Source of the DNA: Brienomyrus brachyistius
Lineage: Eukaryota; Chordata; Actinopteri; Osteoglossiformes; Mormyridae
NCBI RefSeq assembly: GCF_023856365.1
Contig: NC_064537.1
Location: 7,328,324 to 7,392,323 of the forward strand
Direction: 5' to 3'
DNA: 64,000 nt
Positions within the stretch are counted from its first letter, which is position 1. Every line of letters begins with the position of its first letter. The notes under the pieces were generated by a model, which worked only from the letters and a program-made list of their open reading frames with translations, had not been told where the DNA came from and did not search any database. Of the stretch, positions 35,593-47,150 are shown in pieces. The position numbers and the translations under genes were made by a program.

Positions 35593-36599
35593 GGGCGGGG
35601 GAGTGCATGGCAGTCACCTGACAGCTAAAACCGCTCCATTCACAAAAGTGCTACTATAGTACAGCGGTCCTAAATGCCAAGGCTGCCCCTTGCTGGACTG
35701 ATCCAGAGCTGTGCGTTCTCTATCGAGCCCGTCATCACAGCGCCCCCTGCAGTTCACCGTTTGTGGCACTTCAGACTCCTGAACGTCTAGAAATTGGACC
35801 CTGAGCTCCACTGCCTGCTGAATAGCCTGGTGGATCATTACCGCACGCTAACACACAGCGGTACTGTCCCATAGCGGCCACCAGGCCCCCCCCCCCACAT
35901 CTGATAAACCTGCCAGAATGGCATAAAAGATTAGGTTAAGACTAGGTTAATCACATTTAGCTTAGCACTCTAAAATGGGTTGGGCCAGTCCTGTGTCCCC
36001 GTTTGGGTTCCGGGGGTGTTTCACGCCCCCATGGCCCCCTCCAAAGGGGCCTTGCTTCCTCCTAACGCTTCACCGTTTTCAGGGAGACGTGCCATCGCCG
36101 CGCCAATGGGCGACCATGGGGGCATTTTGGCAGACGCAGGCCCAGCGCCCCCCACAGGGCTGGCAGCCATATGGCTGCATTTGGCGAGGTTGTCAGGGCT
36201 GCACCCACGTAGGAGGGGCCATGCGGGGCTCAGCCTAATCTGGCGGTAATCCGCTGTTCACCGCGAGGCGTCACACCGGACCCACGTCCACGGGCGATAA
36301 ACGCCACCGTCGGGTGGAAACACAGAGACACCAAGGAGCTCACCGCACCCCGGAGAAGTGGGGCAGCAGCCGCAGGGTCTGGCCCAGAAGCAGGCCAATG
36401 GAGGCCTCACATCCAGCCCCCACTGTCAAACAGTCTTTATGGCTTTGTGGGGGGGGGGGCACAGCACAGCATCTACCTTGGCCGCCTGTCCAAGTCCCAC
36501 GTCTCACACTGCTACACTCTGCATCAACACTCACAGAACTAAACCGTTAGCGACCCTCACAGCACAAAAATTATGGAAAAGCGAAATAAACATTGTTGG
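35593..36599. other. Single-copy, GC-rich in part
   Basis: Bases 35990-36320 are GC-rich with several CpG. An open frame of 105 codons at 36358 has no motif. G11 run near 36450. Confidence 0.5.
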
Positions 36600-36671
36600 C
36601 ACCTCATCCTGGATTATTTCCCGCCATGCGCCAATAGGTTTTATGATCGGACAAGCGGGTATGGAAAATAA
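36600..36671 (+). mobile_element. SINE tail relic
   Basis: GATCGGACAAGCGGGTATGG followed by AAAATAAATGAATG matches the tail of the GGATGG family (GATAAGCGG...GGAAAATGG). Confidence 0.5.
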
Positions 36672-36733
36672 ATGAATGAATAAATGAATGAATGAATGAA
36701 AGCTTGAATGAATGAATGAATGAATGAATGAAT
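36672..36733. repeat. (GAAT)n microsatellite
   Basis: About 14 GAAT units with one GCTT interruption, growing from a SINE tail. Confidence 0.93.
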
Positions 36734-36754
36734 AACAACTGCAGCATACAGCGT

Positions 36755-36940
36755 GACTCCAGTTTGTAGGTCAGGACCCAGCGCCTGTGATCGGAAGGCT
36801 GCTGGTTCAAATCCCACTGTCGGCAGAGCGATCTGCCGAGAGCCCTAACCCCCGAACCGCTCCAGGATCTGGCTGACCCTCCTTTCTCAATTGCACGCTG
36901 CTTAGGAGAAATGCATCTGCTAAATAAAGAAAACTGTAAA
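36755..36940 (+). mobile_element. tRNA-derived SINE, near full length
   Basis: Head with TGTAGGTCAGGACCC, then GTGATCGGAAGGCTGCTGG and a perfect B box GGTTCAAATCC. The body has GAGAGCCCTAACCCCCGAAC, and the 3' end is ATGCATCTGCTAAATAAAG, the characteristic fish SINE end. Confidence 0.78.
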
Positions 36941-37277
36941 CTGTCGGGAACCTGACAATTCCCACCAGAGGCGCGAAGAATCGGGGGTGTAGGTGCTATG
37001 GAACATAACGCGAGCGGCGCAGCCCTTACATTAGCTAATATGCAGCTCTTACATTCATAAGACCCCATTCAACATTCATAATGTCAGACTTCAAGTTAAA
37101 TAATATCTGCCTCCAAAAGAATGCAGATCATACTGAAACCTGGAAATAAGTCTTCAAACGTCCTCTACCTTGAGCTACATTGGTAAAAAAAAAACGTTAA
37201 GAGAATTCCATTTGTGTTTAATGTAACACCACTGTTACCCCCCACCACTGACTACCATCAATAACCATTACAGGCAT
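36941..37277. other. Single-copy spacer
   Basis: Nothing recognised. Confidence 0.5.
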
Positions 37278-37560
37278 ATCTAGAGAGCAGCACAGCAGCT
37301 CAGTGGTTAACACTTTTGGGGTTTGGGGTTCAAGTATCGCATCAGCTCTGTGAGTGACGAGTTTGCATTGGGTTCCCAGTGCAGTGTGGGAACTCGACAC
37401 GCTAACTGGTGTCTCTAAATTGCCCACACTTTATGCCCTGTGACAGAGTGGTACCATATCCAGGGTGAAGCTCAGTCTTTGGCCCCTCGCTGCCTGGGAT
37501 GGGCTCCAGGGCCCCCCATGAACCAGAGCAGGAGAAGAGGGCAGAAGATGGATGGGTGTA
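37278..37560 (+). mobile_element. Old SINE copy, GGATGG-tail family
   Basis: Head GCAGCTCAGTGGTTAACACT, B-box-like GGGGTTCAAGTATCGC, body GTCTCTAAATTGCCCACAC and TGGGATGGGCTCCAGG, ending in AAGATGGATGGG. Diverged but colinear with the young copies. Confidence 0.72.
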
Positions 37561-38454
37561 ATCTAGCCTAGAGGCAACGATGGTAGCATGTGGTCAAACG
37601 GTGTCAATGTCATAGCAGATTAACGCAAGCGAGTCTTAAGCTTGCAGCCAGGGGCCACAGTCGGACGCTGCAGTTTGACACGAAGAAAGTTGTATGGTGT
37701 GATGCAGGCGTCTGCGTTTATCAAACGATAGTCGAAAACCACGTTACAAAAAAACTAGGTAAAAAAAGACAGAAAAGAGGTAAGAATACGCGGCAATAAA
37801 GACAATAAACAGCTCTGTAGTTCAAATCGGCAGGATACTACAGGAACTGAACTTTTTACCCTGTTACATACCCTCGCTGAAGCACACTACGCACATCACT
37901 GGCCAGTTTACAACAGGCACATCCAAAGCCAGCCTGGGGGACCTGACACCGGTGGCCTCTGCCTTAAAGTGTCCGCGATACAATGGCACGGGCCCACTTC
38001 CTGCTGTGAGTGTTTCGCTGATGAGCCTCTTCACGGGGGTGATGAGCTCATCGTAGTGACCTTTTGCTAGGGGGGTGGGGGGGGGGGGGGGCTGTGGAAG
38101 ATGACACTTCCTGGGTTCCCAGGGTCCGATTCTCCTTTGAAGCTTAAAGTGGGTTAGCTTATATCAGCCAGCCAGTAAAATACAGAAGCTCTGGAGGATG
38201 GAGAGCGATGAAGCTCTACAGCATGTCCACACTGAGCTGGGCCTTTAAATAAAGTCTCACGTACCACAGAAGAACCCAGAAGTCTCCGGCAGGGGTCGTC
38301 GTGCTCAAGACATGTATTTCATTAAATTGTTTCTGTTAAAAACCCTGCTGTATAGACAGAAAAATGCTTAAACCATGAGTTAGGATGGACGAACACTGTG
38401 GTAACGCTGGCATAACCCGTAAATAACACCCATCCGTTTTACATAACCACCTTT
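37561..38454. other. Single-copy with G6-T-G15 run
   Basis: G-run at 38070-38091. No gene is recognised. Confidence 0.5.
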
Positions 38455-38700
38455 CCGACACGGGGTCACAGCGGACCCCGAGCCTCGAGCACAAGGCAGG
38501 AGAAAAGACCATCCCAGGCATGGTGCCAGTCCATCACCAGACAGAGAAACAAGTACATCCTGAGCACATTCTGCCAGACTCCGCCATAAATCAAGGTACC
38601 ACAACACCAGGACAAAAATGCAGGAGGAAACTCAGAGAGGGAATCTAAGCACTAACCCCGCAAGTGTGGCCCCTGAACAATGTAATGCTGTGCAGGAGAC
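38440..38700 (-). mobile_element. Old SINE copy, minus strand
   Basis: Minus-strand body motifs: plus-strand CACGGGGTCACAGCGGACCC, GCATGGTGCCAGTCCATCAC and GCAGGAGGAAACTCAGAGAG, ending in a degraded head near 38660-38700. Matches the GGATGG-tail family in order. Confidence 0.55.
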
Positions 38701-39279
38701 TGAACCGAGTATTAATTATTAATGTAAACAACCTGTTTTGTGATTACAATAATGCTTGCATAGGTATGCTAATATTTGCCTGCAATTATAACACATCTCG
38801 CATCACTGCAAACCTTTCCGGGACCATTGAATCACCGCACTACCGACACAAACTGGCAGGTAATTACGGCCGGCTAAATGCGATCACCATCTCATTATTC
38901 TCATTGTCGCGCTGCTAACCTCCACCTGGGAGTCCACTCCAGTGCCGACGAGAGCCGAAGCCCCCTCTCAAGTGGGCCGAAGAGACGTCTGATGGCTTTC
39001 GTTTTGTATTTTTTTATTGTCATTTTCAGGGGGGGGGACAGCCCTTGGACTTGAGTTTGCATCCCAGGGGTCACCCTGTAGAAACAAGGCTGCATGGCTA
39101 GAATAGACATTTCCCAACCTAACGACGAGGAACTGAAGAACTAGCCGGCAAATCGCACGGAAACGTGGCACGATGACACCATGCCCAAGATGCTCCACTT
39201 GTTGGAATGGGATCTAGGAGAAATGAAGTTCATGGTCAATTTCAGAGCATGGCACAGTACCTTTAAGAGACCACAGCGC
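38701..39279. other. AT-rich single-copy sequence
   Basis: Bases 38701-38920 contain several homeodomain-like TAAT words in otherwise repeat-free sequence. Nothing definite. Confidence 0.4.
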
Positions 39280-39425
39280 CGAATACCAAACCACACTGCC
39301 GATTGCCAGGCCACATCGCCGATTACCAAACCACGTTGCCAAATGCCAGGGCATACCACCAATTACCAAACCACCCTACCAGATACCATGCCACACCGCC
39401 AATTGCCAGGCTGATTACCAGGCCA
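39280..39425. repeat. 20-bp minisatellite, about 7 copies
   Basis: Unit close to CCGATTACCAAACCACACTG with alternating TACCAAACC and TGCCAGGCC versions, suggesting a 40-bp higher-order pattern. Confidence 0.9.
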
Positions 39426-39429
39426 GACT

Positions 39430-39676
39430 GAGAAATGATTTACAGACGCTCCATGCTTTACGATGTTTCACCTTACAATATTTAACTTCACTATGATGAG
39501 ATAGCGAAGCAAGTTTAGGCCGAATACTCACCAAACTTTGAATTCTGATCTGGTCCCCGGCTCAGTCAATGTAAAACTTAATCATATTCCATTCAAAATC
39601 CATTTACAATATTTTCAACTTACGGTTAGTTCATCGTAACAGAACCCCATCCTAAGTCGAGAAGCATCTGTTTCAC
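39430..39676. mobile_element. Tigger/pogo-like MITE
   Basis: Left end TACAGACGCTCCATGCTTTA and right end, reverse-complemented, ACAGATGCTTCTCGACTTAG. Internal words TTTACGATGTTTCACC, CTTTGAATTCTGATCTGG, CAATATTTTCAACTTACGG and AACCCCATCCTAAGTCGAG closely follow the arrangement I recall for short Tigger-family (pogo, Tc1/mariner) elements of mammals. About 245 bp, so non-autonomous. The left flank supplies TA; the right terminus is mutated. Confidence 0.65.
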
Positions 39677-41518
39677 CATGGAGGCCGAAATGAAGGCTTC
39701 ATCTGATTCGCTGGAAGTGATTTAAAAAAAAATCAAAACAGAAAAACACCAAAAAGAATCATGAGTCAGGGGTGTCGCTGGGGCCCCGGAAATAAAACCG
39801 CAAGAAAACCGTATTTGACGGTAATGAAATGTGTGGGTCGGTGACCAATCAATGGAGCACAACGCCTACAGAGCAAGGGGGGGGGGACGCCAGCAGTGCT
39901 CCTGTAATCTTCTGTGTTGTTTCAGGGAAACCGAATATTTTATTGCCTGGTGTTCCCCCCATTTAATAATAATAATAAAAAAAAACGGCACCACGTAAAA
40001 GCTAGTGTGTGCGTACGCGAGGAATCCCCTTCCGTTGTCTCACGTGCATCCCTTTTCATTTCTGCTGCACTTCCAGTGAGTCCGGGGGTTGTGTCTCAGA
40101 CAACCTGCTGCATAAACTTAAAATCAACACTTCACAATATTTAACGTGTACAGGCCCACCGCCTCACAGTCAGGAGCCAGCCTCAATTTCGTTTAATTTT
40201 TGCTGGAGTGAACCCTACAGTGTAACGCTCACTGGAGACACGCATCAAACCTGATTACATAGTACACCAGCCATTTCCTAATAAGAATCACTCAGGCACG
40301 ATCTACATGTAAACATTTATGAAAGAGTATCAGACAAAGCGCTGAATCAAGCATCTTGGCGGACACAAGCAGAACGTCTCACGGCGGGCGGATGCTGGGT
40401 TTGCTAGAGGCTGCGACGGGGGTTGGAAGGCGTGGCGCGCCGTCCGTGACATTACCATCAATCTGCCGCTGTCGACGTGGAGGAGTAATGCCCAGCGGAC
40501 GCAGGAATCAGGGAAACGGCCGCGTCAGCGTGCTGGAGATGATAGGTAAAGCGGCACGTCAGAACGGAGGACTGGCATCGCACGTGCCGGGACTGATGGA
40601 TTAGGTACCCAGAAAGGTGAGGGAGACCAAGGTAAAAAACAAAAACGCAAACACGAGAAAGGGGAATAAACCGTGTCTGATGGAACTGAAGCTGTAGCAG
40701 AAAAAGGAAGGTAGCAGCTCCATGTCCAAATATCAGAAAGGTAAACAAGGTCTTTTAAACCTTAACATGGCTGTAAATCTCTAAGCACGTGAGGATAAAA
40801 ATTCACATCACACCAATTTGATAATAGATGGCATCGATTATTACATTTATCTCTACAGGGATGAGCTCCTGTTGCATAGCTAAACTCTCCTATGTCTCTG
40901 AGAAGATGGAGCACCAGCACCACTGTCTGTGAGGTCAGCTGACATTCATGGGCGCCGCCTCTGTCCCAGCTGGTGAGATTCTCTTCCGCGGTGAGCGGGT
41001 TTTCGCACGCAGGTGGGGATGGCGGGGAAATCCCCACCCGAAATGCCGTGCAGCTCAAGCAAACACCGCTCTCAGCGTTGCAAGTCGGTCCGGGCCGATC
41101 CGTCTCTTTACGGTCCCCAGGCAGTCGAGGCACCAGCGGAGAGGCCACTGATCGAATCACACAGTCCATTAGCCTACCCGCCCCCATCTGGGGGCCGCCT
41201 TGTTGCACAGGTCATAGCTACAATGCCGACAGGAAGGCATCCGCTAACGCCCACTGCTTTGATGTTCAAGGAATGATGGGAAAAACGCAACTCGATTCGA
41301 TTTAGTAGAGAAAAACAAGACCGGGCAATAAAAGCATCTTGAAAAATTAGATTAGGATTTTTGGCTCATGTGATTATTAAACAACCCCACCCAGGATCTA
41401 TCTTCTTATGAGAGTGAGAACAATAGAGCAAGCTTGGTTATACCACAGGGATTTATGATCTTTAGTGACAAAAGGTCCCACCATCCCTGTTCCCTCCAGC
41501 CAAGACCACACTACATTT
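39677..41518. other. Single-copy sequence
   Basis: CpG-containing stretches at 40370-40600 and 40940-41160, neither dense nor long enough to call an island. No gene is recognised. Confidence 0.5.
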
Positions 41519-41556
41519 TATGCATTTAGCAGATGCTTTTATCCAAAGAGATTTGT
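41519..41556 (-). mobile_element. SINE 3' end, minus strand (separated from its head)
   Basis: TGCATTTAGCAGATGCTTTT followed by ATCCAAAGAG is the reverse complement of the common fish SINE tail. Its probable head lies at 41690-41830, beyond an inserted LINE-like tail. Confidence 0.7.
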
Positions 41557-41559
41557 CGC

Positions 41560-41680
41560 CTATGGCTTACTCTCTGGGGGCTTTGGGTGGGGATGCTGTA
41601 AAGCGCTTTGAGACAATGTAATGTTGTGATAACACGCTATACAAAAATAAGTTTATTGTTGTTTGTTATGTATTTTTTTT
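41560..41680 (+). mobile_element. LINE-like 3' tail, nested in a SINE
   Basis: TCTCTGGGGGCTTTGGGTGG, GGATGCTGTAAAGCGCTTTG and CGCTATACAAAAATAAG match the tail at 6985-7197. Ends in a T-rich stretch. Confidence 0.65.
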
Positions 41681-41689
41681 TTTTGAAAG

Positions 41690-41830
41690 CTGGTTCGATC
41701 AGTCCCTGAAGCAACTGGAGGCTAAGGGCCACACTCAGGGGCCCCACAGTGGAATCATTCTGCTAACCCAGAGATTTGAACCAACAACCTCCTGGTGGGT
41801 CTCGACCCACTGAGCCACAAACCTCGTGCT
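41690..41830 (-). mobile_element. tRNA-derived SINE head and body, minus strand
   Basis: On the minus strand it reads TTGTGGCTCAGTGGGTCGAG (A box) and GTTGGTTCAAATCTCTGGG (B box), then GGGGCCCCTGAGTGTGGCCC, equivalent to the body of the SINE at 9787-9930. Confidence 0.75.
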
Positions 41831-42317
41831 GCAACATCACAAGCAGAGTTGGGGGCACTTCTCGGAAAGAGCGTCAGTTCCACTCACACAAAATCACACG
41901 CTCACACACCAAAGGGGGTTTAGAGAAGCCAAGCCTTAAGAGGGCGATGCGGGGCTGGCACAGAGCCGAAAGCTGCTCGAACCCGCAGCTCACGTGTCCC
42001 ATCAGTGATACGGGATAAACAGCTCCCTGTTAAATCTGTCCCCTGGCTGGGGAACTGATGAACATGGCATCCAATCATGGCTTTGTTTAAATATTCATCC
42101 ATTTGATAGGGGGTGTGGATGAGCTCCGAGGGACATGATTAGCTTTGGATGTAAAAGGCTGGCACGATGGGACGCGGGTTTATCCGGCCACACGGGCACT
42201 GGACACAAACAGTGGCCCAGGTCAAATGGAGGCTACGGGGTATTCCCTAAGAGTCCTGAGGTTAGCATAGCATGCTAGCACAAAACGTCCACTAAAAACA
42301 AATACAAAACAAGGAGG
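41831..42317. other. Single-copy sequence
   Basis: Nothing recognised. Confidence 0.5.
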
Positions 42318-42395
42318 GGGTTGCATGGCTCAGTGGGTCACGTGTCTGTGCCTCTGATTGGACGGTTTCCGGTTTGATTCCCAACCAAAACATAA
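42318..42395 (+). mobile_element. SINE head fragment
   Basis: TGCATGGCTCAGTGGGTCAC (A box) and CGGTTTGATTCCC (B box). Body absent. Confidence 0.6.
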
Positions 42396-44198
42396 CTGCT
42401 CTAGTGCTGTCAGATGAACAGTTGGCCCTACATTCACCCCCCGAGCTTCACTCATCCTCCCCCATAAAAGCAGGGAAAGATGGGAGATGCAAAAAGGAAA
42501 CATTTCTCTGCACACAAAACTTTACTCCTTCACATATGCCATTCATATCAAGTTACATACGCCATTGTTTGGCTAAAATGTTACAATTAAGAATTCTTTG
42601 ATATTCTCTGGCTCTGATATATTTTTTGATATTTCACACTTTCACAAGAACTCCTACTAGCCCGCTACTGCTGGCTAATGTTAAATAACAAGCACCCCTA
42701 CCAACCTACCAATTTGATGCAACAGCGCCCCCCATTGAGCCTCTGTGTCTCTCTCATTATCATCCAGTCCAGGCTAAATTAATCCAATGGCCATTGCAGA
42801 ATGAAATCGATGCGCGGCCTTTAATTAATCACTGTCCCTCGCGCTAACGTCGCCGGCTCGTCTGCACTCCGCACCGCGGTGGCCATCGCTGTCCACCCGC
42901 TATAGGCTCCTCAACGGAGAATCCGAACAGGAACAATGAAACGACACAGTGTCAAAGTGAAAATCTCGATTCCGCTTTAGCATATGATCTACATTCCTCA
43001 CAACAGATGATTAAAGTGGCAGCTGGGACTCAAGGGAAGGAGCAAAAGAGAATAGAAGAGAAGATGAACCTCACTGATCTTGGACGAGAGGGAGGCATCT
43101 TCTACGTTGCATGCAGTCCCTCCCTCCCCCCACCCCACCATCCCCAACAAGCGCACAACTGTCGCTGCCTCCAATACTGCCAAGAACGTGAGGGTCAGCT
43201 GGGTCCCCGGGCGCGCTGCTCGCCTCCACGTAACCATGCCGACTGTTATGTGGACATTCCTCCCTCCCGAGCCTCCAGGTGCTGTCCTCCATTTTCTAGC
43301 TGGCATCTCTGCATAAGCTATAAGCTCACCCGTCAACAAAATGAAAAAAAAGCACAGACACGGCTGGCCATCTGGCCTTCAGCCACACCGACGTGTCACC
43401 TCCCTCCTCACGGACAGCGACTCCGATCCATGGGTACGGACCCTCCTGGCAGTGAGCCTCATTACCCGTCAGACACCTTCACCTTCTAAAAGCCACCTCT
43501 GGGCTACTCCGCTCCGCTACCACCAGCTTTAAATAGTCCCCGCCTCCCGCCTCCCGCCGTCGTCCTCCTACGGCTCCCATTTTCCCCAGTGCCGTAACGA
43601 GCTCAAGCACCTCGGATCCACCGGGCCGCCGCTCTCCCACGGACGCAACCCGGAGACACCCTCAGCCACTGGGATGACGGACTCGATGGAGTCCAGCAGC
43701 AGGTAATGCAGCGACGTAATGGACGGGAACCCCGGCGGAGCAATGGATGCATTACGATCCTCTGTATAATCCTTACATTTAAATAAGTGTTAGTTGAAAA
43801 TTCCAACTCTGATCAATATTTTAATTAAAGCTGGACACTTATCCATCGGTTTTCAGGAACTGCTTACATGATCACAGGAAGCATGAGGTCAGGAGGGCAG
43901 CCCAGACACGCCGCTGAAGGACAGATATGTGCCCACACACACACACACGCATGCGAGCGCACAGAATCAAATACACACACAGTGTAATCGAGGTTCTCCC
44001 AAGGAGCCCTATACTTCGAAAGTAGGACTGAATTTAACTCAGATTTAACTTTCAATACTTCCGTCTTCCTCTTCATTCCCTGCTGAACTGGTTCTGGGGT
44101 ATCTCCCTCCTGCAGGAGGTCACAGCGTGATCCAACGGGCGACTCACGTCTAACGAGGCCCCTCCCCCTCTGGCTGCCAGAACTCGCCCCTCTGGAGC
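42396..44198. other. Single-copy sequence, possible conserved non-coding DNA
   Basis: Bases 42770-42960 have TTAATCC, TTTAATTAATCAC and ATCGATGCG words in repeat-free sequence. No coding signal. Confidence 0.4.
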
Positions 44199-44215
44199 GG
44201 GGGGGGGGGGGGGGG
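44199..44215. repeat. G17 run
   Basis: Uninterrupted poly-G. Confidence 0.95.
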
Positions 44216-45729
44216 CTCTCCCTGGCGTGGTTTCCCTCTCCGCTGCGGCCCCAGCTGTGCGTGTCCTCGTCCGCTGGGCTCCCCCACATCTCCTGCACCT
44301 GCGCTCTCGTCACAGGTCGTGCCCAGTACACGCTTACGGAACGCAAGGCACAGCTGCACCCGGCCTCCCTGCTTCTCTTCCTCTCCACTGCAATCACCAC
44401 CCATTCATCTCTCCGGATCCCATCACCCCGGTACCACTCCCTGGATGCCACTCATCCCTCACACTTCCTCCCCCCTGATCAATGCTCCCGTGTCACCCCG
44501 GTGTCACTCAGTCTCCCACTGCCCCCCCCCCCCACTTCATTCCTGCCCTCCCAGGCCACGTGGAGCATATCCTCCGCATACACATCCAAGGGGCAAATTA
44601 AGCACGAGGAGATAAAGGGCCCTTATTTACAGTGGAGTGTCTCGCTGGTCGATGACGCCGTCTGTAGGTGTGCCGGGGAAGAAGCAATTAGAGAGAACGC
44701 GCGCTCGCGAGAGAGAAAATTACGACGTCTAGAAGGTTCCGGCATAATATAATGGCTCAGAACGCCACTAAGAACAAGAGCATGGACCGACTGATTATAA
44801 GCACGTCGGTAGCAAAAACAGGATGTCAACGCCGAGTGAGAAAGAGCACCAGAAGGTTCTCTCCGACAGAGGGAGCGGGTTTCTCGGAAAACTCCTCACG
44901 CCTCCGGGCCTCCTGCATTTTAGACGTATACCTAATCCACGCCGTAATCCCCTTAGCCATTCTACCCCGCTACAGCTAATGAGCTCAGCTTGCTGGGGAT
45001 GGAGGCATCGTATGCGCAGCAGATTGCGGTGGGGGGGCGAGGCTGGGTCGGGTTGGGGTGCGGGGCACACTCACGACACACTCATAAGTGCATTAACACC
45101 ACGTTAATGCGATTTATTTCTTTTACAACCGCCTCCACCTTTCCGTTTCACGCCAGGCCCTCCGATGCCGTGTCATTACAGAAGTCTGGAGCATGCTGGG
45201 AAAACGGCAACAGCAGGATCGATCCACCCAGTTCAGTCCAATTCCGACGGCCAGGCTATAACGGGCCGACACACAGCATGGACTTTACATCCCGTGGGCG
45301 CGTAGGGTGCGTCGAATCGGGGCCACGCGGCAGCGGTGCGTCTCTAATGAGCGGCGGGATGCGGGGGCTCGAAGATCGCGTAAGGATATGTGGACACAGG
45401 TGGCTCAGCAGATGCCAAAGATCACTAATAGGGAAAGCGAATGTAGAGGAGAACATGTAAAACGTGGAACGTGAGAGGAAACCGGACACAGGCACACGGA
45501 ACACGGGGCTCCACAGCACCGTTTCAATACATATGACCACATATACAACTGCAAAGAAATTAAAACATATTAATATTCGCAGTTACTCAGGGTAGGGTTC
45601 CCCAATAGGAAGAGAAAAATGTCCAAAGAGATAGGCCTGCTCATCAGGCAAAATCACCAGCGGAAGAAAATAACATATAAATAACATACAATATGGGGGG
45701 CAGTGGTCTCTGTCTTGGTGTTGATGGGA
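44216..45729. other. Single-copy sequence, CpG-containing
   Basis: CpG dinucleotides are frequent at 44690-44900 and 45170-45400, but no exon or promoter could be defined. Open frames up to 163 codons lack motifs. Confidence 0.45.
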
Positions 45730-45985
45730 TTTGGCAAAAAGAGACAAATATTAGAGGAGCCAAAAAAAAAAACAAGGGCAAACAAAACAGAGAAATATTG
45801 GCATTTTTAGTTTTTTGATTGCAGTCACAGATTTTTATAAAATTTAAATATAAAAATATGAAATTTCCCATTATGGGGGCCGAACAAAAATGGGCCCCAC
45901 AAAGTTAAAATAACAGGTTTTTAATCACATTGTGAGGAAATATGGTCCCCACAACGTAATAATTACAAACACACACACACATACA
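45730..45985 (-). mobile_element. GTGGGGACC-type dispersed repeat, copy 4, minus strand, decayed
   Basis: GATTGCAGTCACAGATTTTT matches copy 2, then CCCATTATGGGGGCCGAAC, ATCACATTGTGAGGAAATAT and GGTCCCCACAACGTAATAA, followed by a short CA array (45968-45988). Confidence 0.65.
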
Positions 45986-46050
45986 CAAGCTGGATAAATG
46001 AAGACAGAAAAATGCCTCACATGTTTTAGAACCCCTGGCAAAAAAGCTAA

Positions 46051-47085
46051 CACAGACACAGCGGGAGCACACGCACTCCCAACACACAGAACAACAGGTG
46101 GGCGCTGAACCCACAACCTACAGAAACACAGCGAGAGCACGCGCACTCCCAACACACAGAACAACAAGTGGGAGCTGAACCCACAACCTACAGAAACACA
46201 GCGAGAGCACGCGCACTCCTGACACACAGAACAACAGGTGGGAGCTGAACCCAAAACCTACAGAAACACAGCGAGAGCACGCGCACTCCTGACACACAGA
46301 ACAACAGGTGGGAGCTGAACCCACAACCTACAGAAACACAGTGAGAGCACGCGCACTCCCCACACACAGAACAAAAGGTGGGAGCTTAACCCACAACCTA
46401 CAGAAACACAGCGAGAGCACGCGCACTCCCAACACACAGATCAACAGGTGGGAGCTGAACCCACAACCTACAGAAACACAGCAAGAGCATGCGCACTCCT
46501 GACACACAGAACAACAGGTGGGAGCTGAACCCACAACCTCCAGAAACACAGTGAGAGCACGCGCACTCCCCACACACAGAACAAAAGGTGGGAGCTTAAC
46601 CCACAACCTACAGAAACACAGCGAGAGCACGCGCACTCCCAACACACAGATCAACAGGTGGGAGCTGAACCCACAACCTACAGAAACACAGCAAGAGCAC
46701 GCGCACTCCTGACACACAGAACAACAGGTGGGAGCTGAACCCACAACCTACAGAAACACAGTCAGAGCACGCGCACTCCCCACACACAGAACAACAGGTG
46801 GGAGCTTAACCCACAACCTACAGAAACACAGCGAGAGCATGCGCACTCCCAACACACAGATCAATAGGTGGGAGCAGAACCCACAACCTACAGCACCACA
46901 GCGAGAGCATGCGCACTCCCGACACACAGATCAACAGGTGGGAGCTGAACCCACAAACTAAAGAAACACAATGAGAGCACGCGCACTCCCAACACACAGA
47001 TCAACAGGTGGGAGCTGAACCCACAACCTACAGAAACACAGTGAGAGCACACGCACTCCCAACACACAGAACAACAGGCTGAACC
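46051..47085 (-). repeat. 70-bp satellite, about 15 copies, 210-bp higher-order repeat
   Basis: The unit begins CAGAAACACAGCGAGAGCAC and contains CACACAGA, GGTGGGAGCTGAACCCACAA. Starts recur every 70 bp (46121, 46191, and so on). 46321-46530 and 46531-46740 are almost identical and 46741-46950 is a third, more diverged trimer, so a 210-bp higher-order repeat has been copied. On the minus strand each unit contains GTGGGTTCAGCTCCC, a B-box-like motif, followed by a segment resembling GCATGTTCTCC of the GGATGG-tail SINE. Multiple open frames of 64-138 codons are artefacts. Confidence 0.95.
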
Positions 47086-47150
47086 TGCAACATGTGAAAC
47101 TCTAGGTCCAATGTTCCACTGAGCCACCTTGCTGGTTAATTTGCAAATGA
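47086..47150 (-). mobile_element. SINE head adjoining the 70-bp satellite
   Basis: On the minus strand: AAGGTGGCTCAGTGGAACAT (A box), then TTGCAGGTTCAGCC (B box), running directly into the satellite. This is the probable source element. Confidence 0.7.

Noticed and set aside
46051..47085. CRISPR-like array of regular repeats
   Set aside because: The 70-bp units are contiguous with no unique spacers, and the genome is a vertebrate's.
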